Notes under the pieces: generated by a model
What the model was told of the DNA's origin: nothing
Database searches by the model: none
What the model saw: only the letters and a program-made list of their open reading frames with translations
Source: Cheilinus undulatus
Taxonomy: Eukaryota > Chordata > Actinopteri > Labriformes > Labridae
Reading direction: 5' to 3'
Assembly: GCF_018320785.1 (NCBI RefSeq)
Contig: NC_054878.1
Location: forward strand, 45,379,429 to 45,443,428
Length of the DNA: 64,000 bases
In this document: positions 16,431-29,039 of the stretch, piece after piece
How the letters are laid out: each line of letters opens with the position of its first letter
How positions within the stretch are numbered: the stretch's first letter is position 1
Translations under genes and position numbers: made by a program

Positions 16431-17566
16431 CCGCGCTCACGTGCCGCCTGAACAGCTGCGGGAAATTCGAACGGCTTTGTTAGTTTTGGGGTTACAAAAC
16501 TGTCTGAAATCGGCGTTACAAAACTATGAAAATCAGCGTTTACGCAACGGTTGATTTTGAAATAAGAATACACTTTACTCCACATTAAAACTATAAAGAC
16601 GTGTCACAGAAAATAAACGTACAAAGTAAAAATACTACTAAAGAGAAATTGATCCTTGTCACTATTTGTTGGCTCATAAAAGAGCTTGTCTAATTTGCAC
16701 TTCAATCAAAGGATAAGACGTCCTGAACACATGTATGCATAATGAATAATACCAGCCACACATCTCTTTAATGTATAGCAATTATCTTTGTGTATCAAGT
16801 GTATCTTTATTTCTATTACATTGCTTTTTAGTGGTGGTTTTACCTTTGCAGCAAATGAAGCTGTCATGGTTTGTATTGCATCCTTTCCTCTTTGGTTTCC
16901 CGCCATCACACTTTCTTTGGTTTCCTGTATCCTAACGCGTTTTTCACGACAGCAATGCACAAAATATGACACCGTACAGCTACTTGAGTACAAATGTGGT
17001 TCTTGTATTGCAAGCTTGACCCGACATACGCTTCTTTTTAACTTCAATATGGTGAATAATGAAGCGCTTCACAGTGTTCCGGCGGTTTATTTTCGGTAAC
17101 GTAGCTTCCTGCATTAGTGGCAAAGGTTTAACGCTTCGTGTAATGATTAACTAGAGGGAATGCCCGTTTCTAAACATAATACAGTCGTTTCATTTTCCCT
17201 CGAAAACAGAGGGCGGCTTATCAGCTGTTGCCGGGAGAACACTACTGTAAATGTAGGTCAAAGAGTAGAGTCGCCGCCTAGCTGTAGAAAGTAAGTTTAC
17301 CCCCAACAACAAATTGACTCTTTAAATAGCCTAAGATCAAAATAAATACATACTTCTCCCACAAAAAGATACTAAATGAAGGTATATTGAGTAAAAATGC
17401 AGAACCCAGCCCCAGTTTCTGTGCACAGTAGTACCATAGCGTCACATGAAGCAATTTTCTTCATTTGAAATCAAAGACATTGACCTATAATACTTATATG
17501 AGAAACACCTTCAAAATAGCAGGGGTTAAAGTTTTATTTATTTATTTATTTTAAGTAAGAAGGTTT
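16431..17566. other. Region upstream of rrm2 without a recognised gene
   Basis: Overlapping open frames at 16706-17047 (minus) and 16788-17099 (plus) cover the same bases and match nothing I know. No repeat is recognised apart from a TTTA microsatellite near 17531-17551. Confidence 0.35.
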
Positions 17567-17568
17567 TA

Positions 17569-17791
17569 CAACCCCAATTCCAAAAAAGTTGGGGCACTGT
17601 GTAAAATGTTAATAAAATGAAAACAATGCAATGATTGTGATATCTCATAAACTCCTACCTTATTCAGTTGCTGCCATGAAATTCAAACAGAGCTAATATT
17701 TTCATGAAATTGCAAAAATGACATAAAACTGTTGCATTTTGTTAGTATCCACATTTTGCAAAGTGCCCCAACTTTTTTGGAACTGCGGTTG
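17569..17791. mobile_element. 223-bp MITE, CAACCCCAATTCC family, complete
   Basis: The terminal inverted repeats CAACCCCAATTCCAAAAAAG and CAACCGCAGTTCCAAAAAAG both run on to TTGGGGCACT, giving about 30 bp with two mismatches. TA flanks both ends. A partial relative lies at 49591. This is a common teleost Tc1/mariner-type MITE design. Confidence 0.9.
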
Positions 17792-18574
17792 TACTAAAGA
17801 ACCAATAAGAACTCCTCTTGTGTTTTTCATGTCTTTTATTTAGCTTTTTCCATCACATTTCCTTCATGTTTATAAAAGCACAACTACAGTTTAAATTTAA
17901 GTTGTTCCATTACGGAGCTCCAAAGATGACATACGCCTAAAGCTTGATAAAGAATTTTCGTAATTACAAAAACCTTTCTCAAGAACATTTAAAACTTTCA
18001 TATGAGCACATAAAACTCCTTGTGATCTGCTAAAGCTTTCACCATTACCTAAAACTTTCTCCTTAGACTGTTCAACTCCCCTTTGGGCCCCTACTATGTA
18101 TTAAATCTTTCTCATAAGCACATAAAATTTTTTAGTCATTTCAAATGATGAAGTAAAAATAATATGGCAAATACATTTTAAATTTCTTCCTATAAAATAA
18201 AACATAAAATTTCAAATAGGCACAGTTTTGTTTCTTGTTTGCATTTGAATTTTTAAAAATGGTTTCTGTCAATATCCATTTGATGCAGGTTTGAATATAG
18301 TAAAGAGATTATAAAACCATATAGATTTAGGAACGAATTGCTGTTGTTGTCATCCTACCTAAGCTTTAGCCTAGTTTATGTTAAAAAATAAATCAAATTA
18401 GTGAGCAATAGTTCTGATAACAATGAACCTTTACTGCCTTTGTTTGAGCTGTCTATGCTTGCTTTTATGCATTTTCTGCATTAAATAACTTTAAATAATA
18501 TTTTAATTGTGAAGCACTCTGCTGTTAAAAGGCACTCTACACATGCAGGCCTGCCCTTACCATTCTTAATGCAT

Positions 18575-19680
18575 TTTTGTCCATTTTTGCCTCCATAACC
18601 CAGTGTTACCACTTTTAACAATTTTTCTGTGCCTGTTCAAAAACATTTAACCCATTTATTTCTATTTATTTACTTTACATTTTAACACTTTTTAACTGCT
18701 TTTCACCATTTTCCGGCCCATTTTTAACACCTTTTTGCCTTATATGGCCCAGTTTTGTTTCTTTAAAGTCATTTTTTTAATTATTATTTTTATTCTGATT
18801 CCAATACTTTAGCCGTCAGTTCTGCCACATTTTTAACCCAAAAATTTTTAACCCCCTTTTTTTTTTTTTTTTTTTTTTTGCCAAATCCTTGTCAAATTTT
18901 TGCCTCTGTAACCCATTGTTGCCACTTTTCAGTTGTTTTTTACCAGTGTCCTGGCCAGTTTTTGCCATGGTTTACAAACTTTTCCGTTTTAACCAATTTT
19001 TTTGGCCAGTTTCCACTTTTGATCTATTCTGGCTACTTTTCAAAGCCTCTCGTTTTTGTAAAAAAAAAAAAAAAATTACCACATTTTTACCCTGTAACCC
19101 ATTGTTGACATGTTTTTGCCACATTTTGGACACATTTTAAATGCTTATACCATTTTACCACCCATTTTACCTCTTATTTCCCTTTCTTAAAACCATTTTT
19201 GTTTCTTTTAACTCATTTTTAGCACTGTTTCTGCCAATTCACCTCTTTTAACGAATTTTCATAAATTTCACTTTCCCCCCTTTTTTGCAGTTATCTGTCA
19301 TCTTTCCCTCAGTTATTTCAGTGACTTCTACTTTATTCTCTGGCATCCCGACCTTTGTGCACATCATTGCTTATCCATATAGTCTGAAATAACTTTCCAA
19401 ATAAGCCCGTTCCACACAGTCAGCATGACCAAAAATATATATTGCTGTTTTAAAGCAAGGGTTTACATTTTAAAAATGGCTTTTATTTAACTGCTGCTTA
19501 ATAGACAGAATTCCATTTTTGTTCCTTTGACAGGTGGTTATTATTCAGGTTAAACAAAACATATGGTTATCACAGCTTAACTTTACATTGGAGTCGGACC
19601 AATGATTTTCCTCACCTCTGTGGCCCCCTGTTTGGTTGGGTCCAAGGAAGTTCTCCCCTTTAACCCCCTTATCTTATGGG
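18575..19680. mobile_element. hAT-derived degenerate array, truncated copy A
   Basis: Repeats of wording like CCACTTTTAACCCATTTTTGCC fill 18575-19320. They are followed by GTTTGGTTGGGTCC and CCCCTTTAACCCCCTTAT (about 19630-19675), which match the right part of the complete hAT element at 53186-54052. The outer terminal repeats are missing. Confidence 0.7.
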
Positions 19681-19989
19681 CTGCATTGTAAAAAAAAAGA
19701 GCTTTTTTACTTACTTAACATAATAATCCTGATGTTAAAACAATAATAGAGTCTATTTTCTATACATTATATTTTGAGAAATGTCAAACACTAGATATTA
19801 AGCTTGAATGAATGTGTGGATCATTCTTTAACGGCGTTAATTCATATATCTAACTGTTTTATTGCTGTTATTTCTGTTGCAGTTTCTAAACGGTGCTGTT
19901 CCGCTTCTGAGCACATGATGTCAGCATTTCTCTGCTTTCCAGCCTCCTTCTCACTCTTATTTTTCCTTCTTTTTTAATTCATTTTCTTT

Positions 19990-20225
19990 GGCTGCCTCTG
20001 AATGTCGGTCAGTAAGGCACGTGGGCGGGAACCTCATCAGCCAATGACGCGCACATTTGACACAGCGCCGTGCTCTCTGATTGGTCACACCCCCCGAGCG
20101 CCGGCTCGTGATTGGCTGATGGTTGTTACCGGGTGGTGTGGGGAGAGGGAGAGTGGCGGGGCTCTGGTTGTGTAACAGTAGACGTAAGAGGCGCGCTGTC
20201 GTCGAGCAGAAACTTCATATACGGG
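19990..20225. promoter_or_regulatory. Orphan promoter-like GC-rich segment
   Basis: Contains an E-box CACGTG (20018-20023) overlapping GGGCGGGAA, a CCAAT (20041-20045) and two inverted CCAATs (20080-20084, 20111-20115), with many CpGs. No coding exon is visible on either side. In mammals CYS1 lies between KLF11 and RRM2, so this could mark a cys1 or non-coding promoter; that is inference only. Confidence 0.4.
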
Positions 20226-20546
20226 ACAATGTATGTGTTTATATAAAGAGCAGCCTGGAAAGACGAATTAACCCGCTTTTCCTGTCACAGTTCAGCCGTT
20301 TTTCACTGACATGTTAACAGCTATGACCTACATACGCCCATGGACATCCCACAGACAGCTTACAGTGATTATTTCTGACATATTGTGAGGTTTTTATTTG
20401 GAGGTCATAAACTTAACCTCAGTTTAAACTCAGTGTAAGAGAAATAAAAACGTCTGTCCCACCATACTTTAAATAATTACAAATAAAACAACTTTGACAA
20501 AGTAAAATAAAAGTTAATGTCATCAAAGTGGGCAATAACTTAGGTA

Positions 20547-21700
20547 GAGTGCCTATGAAGAGTATCCACCCCTTGGAGGTTTTACCCTCTTGATGATTTT
20601 ATAAATCAGTCATGGTCAACATAATTTGGCTTTATGACTTCAATGTTTTTTCTTTTCTTTCTTTTTTTTTTTAACAGAAACACTATTGACTTTCAAAATG
20701 AAAACCGATTTCTACAAAGTAATGTCAGTGAGATCAAAACATGTACTTCCAAGTAAGCAACTGCAGTCACTTTAAAGTGACTGACCTAATTCAATTCAGG
20801 ATCACCTAAGTGCAGTGAATGTGCCTCAGTGATTGTAGTATAAAGACACCTGTGTCTGGAAGGTCCAGTCACTGGTTAATCAGTATTCCTGGCTACCATC
20901 ACACCATGAAGACAAAAGAACACTCCAAGACACTCAGAGAAAAGGTTATTGAAAAGTCTAAGTCAGGGGATGGAGACAGAAACATTTCCAAGTCTCTGAA
21001 CATCCTCCAGAGTTCAGTTAAATCCATCATAAGAAATGAAGGAATATGTCACATGTAAATCTGCCTAGATCAGACCGTCCTCACAAACTGAGTGGGCGTG
21101 CAAGGAGGAGACTAGTGAGAGAGGACACCAAGACACCTATGACTACTCTGGAGTTCCAAGCTTCAGTGACTGAGATGGGAGAGACTCTGCAGACAACAAC
21201 TGTTGGCCGGGTTCTTCACCAGTCAGAGCTTTATGAGAGAGTGGCCAAGAGAAAGACACTGTTGAAGAAAACTCAGATTCAATCTGGACTAGAGTTCACT
21301 AAAAGGCATGTGGGAGACTCCATGGTCAAGAGGAAGGAAGTTCTTTGGTCTGATGAGACCAAAATGGAGTTTTTTTGACCATCAAACAAGATGCCAAACT
21401 CTGACATCATCACAAACACACCATCCCCACTGTGGAGCACGTCGGTGGCAGTGTCATGCTGTGGGGGTGCTTCTTGGCAGCCAGCCCTGGAAGGCTTGTA
21501 AAGGCCAAATCAGTTCAATCTGCAAGAGAGCTACGGCTATGGCAATGACCTGAAACATACAGTTAAAACTAAACAGAAACGGTTTAAAGAGAACAAGGTG
21601 AGTGTTCTGGATTGGCCCAGACCTCAGTCCAATAGAGAATTTGATACTGGACTTGAAAAGGGCTGTTCACACCTGATCCCCGTGCAACCTGACATACAAT
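20547..21700 (+). mobile_element. Tc1-like transposon, broken, 3' end lost
   Basis: A TA-flanked left end reading GAGTGCCTATGAAGAGTATC leads to a transposase with frame breaks: MKTKEHSKTLREKVIEKSKS, NLPRSDRPHKLSGRARRRLV, TLLKKTQIQSGLEFTKRH and EVLWSDETKMEFF. The last includes the SDET block with the first catalytic Asp. Similarity to copy 2 (45776-46767) stops near 21700, so the right inverted repeat is gone. Confidence 0.88.
20906..21640 (+). pseudogene. Tc1-like transposase pseudogene
   Basis: The frame opens at ATG 20906, runs about 49 codons of helix-turn-helix sequence and stops at 21058. It resumes in another frame at 21046-21378 (transposase middle with SDETK), stops again, and continues in a shifted frame with [14 protein letters not shown] and later VLDWPRPQSN. 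The catalytic core is therefore split over at least three frames and cannot be functional. Confidence 0.85.
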
Positions 21701-21719
21701 ATTGGTTTAAATTTGATAT

Positions 21720-22835
21720 TCTGTATTATTTATATTCTACACAGTGGCCCAACTTTTTTGACAGTTTCAGGACAGGAGCCACTCTACTGGAATTGGCATG
21801 GTCAGGATTTTTTCTTTAGAATTCTGGACCAGGATTGGGATGGGACAGGAGTGATACACCACACCCATGTCCCCCTGTTGGTAGGTTGTATCTTTATCAA
21901 TTTTCATATGTCAGGGAGCATAAATGAACTTTCAGATGTAATTAAAATGCCTTTGCACTCATTCAGTATGATTCAAATTAAATAATGTTAAAATAGTAAC
22001 AGTGATGAGATTTATACTTTTAATCTGATTTTATTAGGCGTTAAAAAGGAAATCAAATATTACAGTAATTTGATCTTCAAGGGTTTATTGATGTGACTGT
22101 GGGTTTAATAGAAAGTCTGATGTAAATCTGATTATTGATTAAGGTTTACTGTTCAAATGATTTTATGCAACACTAATTTTGTTCTGATTACAGCAAGAAC
22201 AAATGACTTATTAATCTTTCATAAAGCCATTAACAATTAGGAAACATTAAAAATTAATGATGAAACCACTGCGCCATGCAAACTACGGTCCAAGTATGTT
22301 AAAGTGTGTATGTGGAGCCGATCTTCACCCTAATGTGGACTGAATACTCTGCATTATGTGGGTTCAAAATTGTAACAAAACATTTTATAACTGCGTGTTT
22401 TTTGTGGCTTTAAATTTAACTTCCTTGCGGAGTAATTGAACTTTAGAGCTGTATGATTTTTACCTACAGCTGTGGTGTTTCCAGTCATTTCCAGTCTTTA
22501 AGGCTGAGCTAAGCAAGACTGCAAAATCCTGCAAAACATCAAGAAAAATATATTTTACTTTGAAGAAATTAGCATAGCAAGGACTCCAATAGCCAGAGGG
22601 ACACTGACTTTTAGATATCAATCCTACAGAGAAGACAAAAACATTGGGCCTCATTCACCAGCTGTCTCTTTCTTCCCTCTTATGCCGTTTTAAGAAGATT
22701 CTGAAATTTACCAGTCTTCTTTCTCTGTTTTTTTTTTTTTTCTTCTAAGAGAATTTATGAACTCTATGGAGCACTCTGACCAACATCAGAGTGTTGATAT
22801 GACAGGATAAAATGCTACATGGCGTGTCCTGGAGC
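21720..22835. other. Intergenic, no recognised gene
   Basis: AT-rich sequence. Open frames at 21713-21985 and 22460-22654 show no known motif. The GGGCCTCATTCACCAG wording near 22648 resembles the end of a dispersed teleost DNA element, but no pair of ends is clear. Confidence 0.35.
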
Positions 22836-22839
22836 CAAT

Positions 22840-23832
22840 CAGTCTGTGGCACTGCTGGGGTGCTATAAGCTCAGGTGGCTCTGATAGCAGCCTTCAGCTG
22901 GTCTGGATTGTTGAGTCTGGCGTCTCTAATCTTCCAGAGGTTCTCTATGGGGTTCAGGTCAGAATCAGACACAATAACACCATGGTCAGTAAACCAGTTT
23001 CTGGTAGTTCTGGTCTCAATGTGGGCAGGTGAAAAGGAGATCAGTATCTCCATAAAGCTTCTCAGCAGATGGAAGCATGAAGGGCTCTAAAATCTCTGCT
23101 GACAGCATGGACTCTGGACTTGCTAAAGACCAGTGGACCAAAACCATCACTGACCGTGGACTGCAAACACTGGACTCCAAGCACTGAAGGTTTCGTGCCT
23201 CTCAGATCTTCCTCCAGACTCTTGGACCTGGTTTCGCAAACAAAATGCAAAATTTACTTTCATCCAAAAAGAGAATTTTGGACCACTGAGACCACGACAG
23301 TCCAGCTCTTTTTCTCCTTAGCCCAGGTGAGAAACTCATAACACTGTCCTGGCGTTCAGGGTTGGCTTGACACTAAGGACAGGACACTTGTAGCTTGTGG
23401 TTCCCTATCCAGTCCCTGTGAAGCTCCCCTAAGTTCCTGAATCTGCTTTGTTTGACAATCCTCTGAAAGCTGAGCTCCTCCCTGTTGCTTGTGCTCCTTT
23501 TCTTACCACACTTTCCCCTTCAGTCAGCTTTCATGGATGTGCTCTGATTCAGCCTCTGAGAACAGCCTGGCCTGTCAGCAGTGACCTTCTGTGGCTGACC
23601 CTCTTCATACCTTTGCAAAAGGAACTTTTCCGCAATATTCTAATATTTGGAAGTACCAGATTTTTTATTTTTGTGAGCTGTAAGTCGTAATCATCAAGAT
23701 TCAAACAAAAAAGGTTTGAGTATTTCACTTTGTAAGAGATCATTGTAGAATTAATGAAAGTTTAAGTTTCTGACATAAATCAGGGGAAAAACTGAACTTT
23801 ACTTGATATTGAAATTTTTTGACATGCACCTG
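22840..23832 (-). mobile_element. Tc1-like transposon remnant, second family
   Basis: The minus strand reads NWFTDHGVIVSDSDLNPIENLWKI, the C-terminal block of Tc1 transposases. Upstream is a frame with EEDLRGTKPSVLGVQCLQ. The right end at 23832 reads (minus) CAGGTGCATGTCAAAAA, with TTAGAATATTGCGGAAAAG further inside, the usual end of a teleost Tc1 family. The frame is broken. A solo end of the same family lies at 39880-40152. Confidence 0.78.
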
Positions 23833-24161
23833 TATAGTTAACGTCGCATTCTAACGTTCTGAGGGTGTTAAACGTGCTCACAGATTAGTATGCACATGAC
23901 TATGGAAGAATGTTAGGATCACTGAATTTATTCAATCATTTTTTTAAAATCTTTTTTTCCAATTCTGGGGGAAAAGTCAGAAGTTTGACTTTTATCCAGA
24001 AATTTCAAATCAACAATAAAAAGGTTGGATCTCAGTTTTTTCAGTGTCCCTAATCCTCTTCCATTCATGATAAACTCTCAAATATCTCCGACTCTTTGAC
24101 GTAGTCAAATTTAAAAACATGTAATTTAACCACTTGATTCCCAAATTGGGGGTTGGGAGCA

Positions 24162-24715
24162 AGCAGCAACCTCCGGTCCTGAAAAATGAAGACAATGCGG
24201 AAGTGCAAAAAATTGCAATACCACAAGTGTCCACTTGAGGCTAGCTGCAGGAACACTAGAAGTCCCGTCTGAACACCTATGAAACAGCCGGTTTTTACAC
24301 TAGAAATAAACTGGTTTACAGCCTGGTTCAAAAAAACAAACGTGTCTCATTTGCTCTCACTTTATGGGAGGTGAATTTTTTTGTACCTCAATGGTTTCGA
24401 TTATACTTAGGAAAAACCTCACTGCGGTCTGATTGGTGCGTCTCATTTGATTGACAGATAGCTCAACAGGCAGAAGTTACGTTTCTGTCAACCAGAATGC
24501 TAGCTAGCTAGCTGTCAGGAAGTCGAGCTTAGTGGATGGGCCGTTAGGTTGATCCAAAGTTCGATTGAGACTGTAATTTCAATATGGAAGCCTCCACGGA
24601 TTGGCTTCAAGAGCTGTTTGAGTCCACTGAGTCCACAGTTTGAGTCTGCTTTGTAAGCAGACGGCTGACGTCACACAGGGTTTGTCTAATTCTTTCTACA
24701 GTCTATGGTCAGGAG
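24162..24715 (+). repeat. Dispersed repeat, copy A (inverted partner at 62345-62830)
   Basis: From AACCTCCGGTCCTGAA through CACTTGAGGCTAGCTGCAGG, GCTAGCTAGCTGTCAGGAAG and GGCCGTTAGGTTGA to TTCTTTCTACAGTCTATGG. The same landmarks occur in reverse order and on the other strand at 62345-62830. Probably a non-autonomous DNA transposon; the family is not identified. Confidence 0.75.
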
Positions 24716-25128
24716 ACACTGACGGGGGTCGCAGGATACTTTCCATAAAGAAAAGAGAATTCTAATATGATTTAAAGTGGTAAATTGTATCCATTTCTTT
24801 ATAAGATATTGTTAAAATGAGTTTAGTTTAAAATTAAAAAGGTAGTTATTATGTGAGACTGACACTTAAATGTAGGTCTAATGTACAAAAACTATATCTA
24901 GAATGTAAATTTGTACATAAGGCTTTGTGCAACATCAAATGCTTTAACAACCTCCAGGGAAGGTTGGGATCCTGGGTCTATGACACTGTTATTATGGGGG
25001 TTACAGGCTGAAAAGTTTGGGAACCCCTGCTTTATGAGACAGAATGGCAGAAAATTGAAGTGTATATAAATTCTTTCTTAAGCCCATGAGAACCTCTATT
25101 AATCTATGAGCACAAGTAGCATCCTCAT

Positions 25129-25649
25129 CAGTGTTAATTTTGGCAGCTATTTTTAATTTTAGTCTTTAAATGAAATGCATTTTAATTTTAGTCACATTTT
25201 AGTCATTTCTATCCTTTTTAGTTTCGATCTGGTTTTAGACCAAAACTAAAAGTCTGATTTTAGTCCATAAAAAGTCCTCAAATTTTAGTCTTTACTTTTA
25301 GTCCAAGCATTTATTTTCTTGCTTAAATTTGGTACCAAATCATGGTAGTGTGTTCTCTGCCAAACCTGGGGTCCCTGCTTTCTACAGCTGAGAGGCAGAA
25401 TAGATATAGCTGCATTGTTTTTGATAGATTTACCCACAGTGGAGAAATATCATGGATTTTGAATATCTGACCAAAACTACATTACATTTTAGTCTAGTTT
25501 TAGTCATCTGGACGAAAGCTACTCTTATTTTTTTGTCTGTTTTAGTCATCACAGATCTATTTTTGTTAGTCTTAGTCTGGTTTTTGTCATGGAAAGAAAG
25601 GCTGTCGATGAATATCTTTAGTCAGTTTTAGTTGACAAAATTAACACTG
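25129..25649. mobile_element. Inverted-repeat element rich in TTTTAGTC, copy 1
   Basis: Begins CAGTGTTAATTTTGGC and ends GACAAAATTAACACTG, a terminal inverted repeat. The interior repeats TTTTAGTCTAGTTTTAGTCA-type words. A second copy, in the opposite orientation, is at 57217-57663 and shares internal words such as the AGCTGTAGAAAGCAGGGACC region. Confidence 0.8.
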
Positions 25650-28600
25650 GTCCTGATGTTCATGGGATGTTTTCTTGAATTAAAAACAGGGACATTAGGA
25701 ATCTGAGGCTGACCTGTAAAAGTATCCAGAACAAAAAGGCAAATGTCAGTAGATGTATAGTCATCCAAAAGGAATGAAAGCAAACATTTTCTTTTTTTTA
25801 CATGGTAAATTTTATTATAAAAGCCATATTCTTCACCATCGCTTACAGGCAAATGTTCAGAAATGGGATTATTCCGATATAAGTTGTTATTATTAAGAAT
25901 AACATTTAATAACATGAGGTATTTTCTTACTGGCTACACTATGGGCCAAATCAAGCTATCAAAAACAGCACTTTTTCCTCAACAAATGTTTTATTAAATA
26001 ATAAAATGTGTAAAGCAAAGATAGTAGGTAGTCTCACAGTGAGGAATACTGTCCACTGACATTTTTAAAATATCAATAAGTCGTACTGTCAATAAATGCA
26101 GATTGGAATACACATAACATTCATATAGATATCAATATATGTACAATATTTACACTCACAGACAAATTAACAGAAGTTAGCGCTAATAATAGAAGCACAA
26201 TACAGAGGCTTTGGCAAAAAATAAAAAGAGTGCATACATTTTGCTAAACATGACATTTACACATGTAGTAAACATGATTATACACGGAGAGAAAGAGTAC
26301 AAAAACGAGCAAGATTTAATTAAAAAATCCAGTGCAATGTCAGGTTTTTGTTGGTTTCTGTCCGTGGATGAATAGCAGCCTGTTCCTTCCTGTCCTCCTC
26401 CGGTGAGTTTGTAGTTGTGGGAATTAAAATGTCCTGAGCAGGGCGGGAAACTCGCTCTGTGCGACGCCAGCGGCTCCGGCTCCGTCTACATCGCTTCGAC
26501 TCATCACGGCAATCCTCCGTACAAACGGCGTTAAACAGCTCATGCTAGCGTTGTCAAAATGTACGATTCTTTGTTTTACCTGTTTTAAAATAATGACATT
26601 TCTTATTTAAAAGATTGATACTATCAAAAAGAACTTCTGATTTAAAAGTCAAACATCTTTTTCATAAGATAGGTAAGCTGGAGGCGGGTTTCACATTAGG
26701 CACAACTGTTCTGTACCGTGCCCGAGCACAGCTTATCCGGGCCAGAATCCCTCATATAAACCACCACTAAATTCCTGCACAAATATGTCGGCACCACTGG
26801 CACGTGCAATTTAGAAAGGGTGGTAGGAGATGACTTTTAGGTAACCATTATCAAGAAATTACCTGTACATTTTTGTCTGGGACTCCTATTTTTCATGCAG
26901 TTGTTTTAAAAGGTGTCAAAATTGTTGCTCACTTTTGGGGTCACAATTCAGTTCACTGGTTGCACAGTTTTCTAATTTTCTGGGCATGAAAATGAAGTCC
27001 CTTTAAAGAATACATATGATGCTTCTAATTGGATTCTGACCAATTACATGCTCAATATCCCTCTCCCAAAACTACATAGGTGTATATTTATGTCATACTG
27101 ATGGAAATTGTGCATGTTTGTAATGCTTTTTAATTGTATTGTGAGATATCATTACCCCCTTATTGACAACCCTAGCTGAGCAACTGTGGCATGAATAACT
27201 CAAACTTTTATTGTGCTAAAATGCAGCATTGAGGCAAAAAACTGAAGCATTAAAATGACAAAGGAAGAACTGTTCAAGTGTTCAGATGCTAAAAAAAACA
27301 GACTTAAGTATGAAATGAAATGGCACTTGTGATTTGGATTATCTAAGTTCTAAATACGAAAACTGCTGCCTTAGACTAAGCAATCGAGAGCAAAGCTATG
27401 TATTAAAAAGCATAGCTATATCTAAAAAAGCTGGTTCATCATGTATGTTTAAAAACCTGCCTTACCGTGAACTATATGTAAACAGTTTAAAAAATCGGTT
27501 CGTTCACAGTAAAAATGCAAACATACGGAGTGGGAGCTAAATGCTAATGGAGGCAAATATAACAGTGAGCTTAAACAAACTTAAGGGTTTAAGAATGGTT
27601 GGGTTAATTTGGTTCTGTTGTTTATGGTCCACGGAGTTTGAATCCAGCTAACTAGCAGGATCCTGAGATTTTAGCGCCACCAGAAGACAGCTCAAGACAA
27701 AGCTAGCCAACGAGTGCCCTCAAAGCTACATGCTAGCATCAGCATGTTTAGAATACTAGTCCTACAAATGCTGGCATTAGCAATTAGCATGTTAGCAGGG
27801 ACGGCTGGTGTAAGCAGGCTCCCTTTATTATACAATAAAATCAGAAAATTGTTGGTAAATACCTTATTTTAAATGTTGCTGTTCATTTGGGCTAAATTCA
27901 TACAGCACATGGGCCATGGCCTTTTGACACAGCTGTGGAGTTATTAACGATTTAACGTGCTGAGTGAAAAAGTTTCACCTGAAATTACTGCAGTCTTGAT
28001 GCTAATCCTCTTAGCCTAATAATGGCATTTACCATTCAATGTTAGCAGCTAGCTAACAAACTTGCACATATGATAGAATGTGCTAAAGAATAATGCACGG
28101 GTCACCTCTGTTAGCATACATTTAAATACCTCAGTGGTATGTATAAAACATGTTATGCCAACATGCTAATGAGAACAGCGTATCAGCTAATGTGGGTAGC
28201 CTGTTACGCTAAAACTCATGTTTGCATTCATAGGATTGTTACAGAGAAGGATAAGGGGCCACTATATATATGTGTATAACACATCTTTCCATTTCTAAGA
28301 CAAAATGTTACAATTCTGACATTACAGTCAGAAGTTTGAGGGGAAAAATGTCCATACTGTGATATTAAGGTCTGAATTCTGACTTGAAATTTCTTTTTAG
28401 AATGCAACTTTTTCCCTAAAAATTCTTAATTTAACATCAGAATTTGAACTTAAACATCAGAATCATGACTTCAATCTCAGATTTCTGACTTTGATCTTAG
28501 AATTGTGTCTTTGATCTTAAAATTGTGACTTGAATCTTAGAAATGTGACTTTGACCTCTAAATTCTGCCTTTTTTCCTCAAAATTCTGACTTTAATCTCA

Positions 28601-29039
28601 GAATTCTCACTTAAAAGTCAGAATTAAAAAAAAAGGTTAGAAAAAAATCTGTGGCCTGATCCTCTTCTGTAGATTGTTATTGTACTTGTGCGTGTTTTGA
28701 AAAGTGCAGATCACTATTATGCTAACATGCTAAGTTAGCACTCTGCTAAAATACACTTCCAAACTGGAAATGTAAAACAGTTGCTGTGTGCGTTGTGTTT
28801 TCATGCCACAGTGACCGGTTTCATATGAGGCGGCCATGTTGAACGGTGTTTGTAAATCAGAGTTTGCCGTGTTTTTTGACCCTGTTGTTCGTGTAAACGT
28901 AGCCGGAGCTCGGTTTGAGTTTGATGAGTAAAAAGTTCCTCCTGATGTGGAGCTGATTGAAACAGCCACTTTAACCTGTTAGTGTCCTGTTGGCGGGCTC
29001 CACCCCCCGCCACGCCCCCGGGTCCTGAGTCTGAGTCTG
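25650..29039 (-). other. klf11 3' flank and probable 3' UTR
   Basis: AT-rich sequence downstream of the klf11 stop. Possible AATAAA signals on the minus strand lie near 27824, 27207 and 25990; the true 3' end cannot be chosen from sequence. It includes the degenerate repeat at 28310-28640, several GCTAACATGCTAA-like words near 27700-28250 and 28710-28740, and a small GC-rich islet at 26400-26560. I see no conserved protein-coding exon. Confidence 0.4.
28310..28640. repeat. Degenerate repeat of about 21 bp (TCAGAATTCTGACTTTAA)
   Basis: About fifteen imperfect copies of a unit like ATCTCAGAATTCTGACTTTA, with variants such as TTAGAATTGTGACTTGAA. It lies about 400 bp past the klf11 stop. A short stretch near 50380-50450 has the same wording. 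Confidence 0.75.

Noticed and set aside
16706-17099. Overlapping 113-aa minus and 103-aa plus open frames
   Set aside because: They mirror each other in AT-rich DNA and lack any family motif or splice signals.
16431-29039. A cys1 (cystin) gene by synteny
   Set aside because: I found no myristoylation-type MGSGS start and no cystin-like C-terminus on the plus strand.
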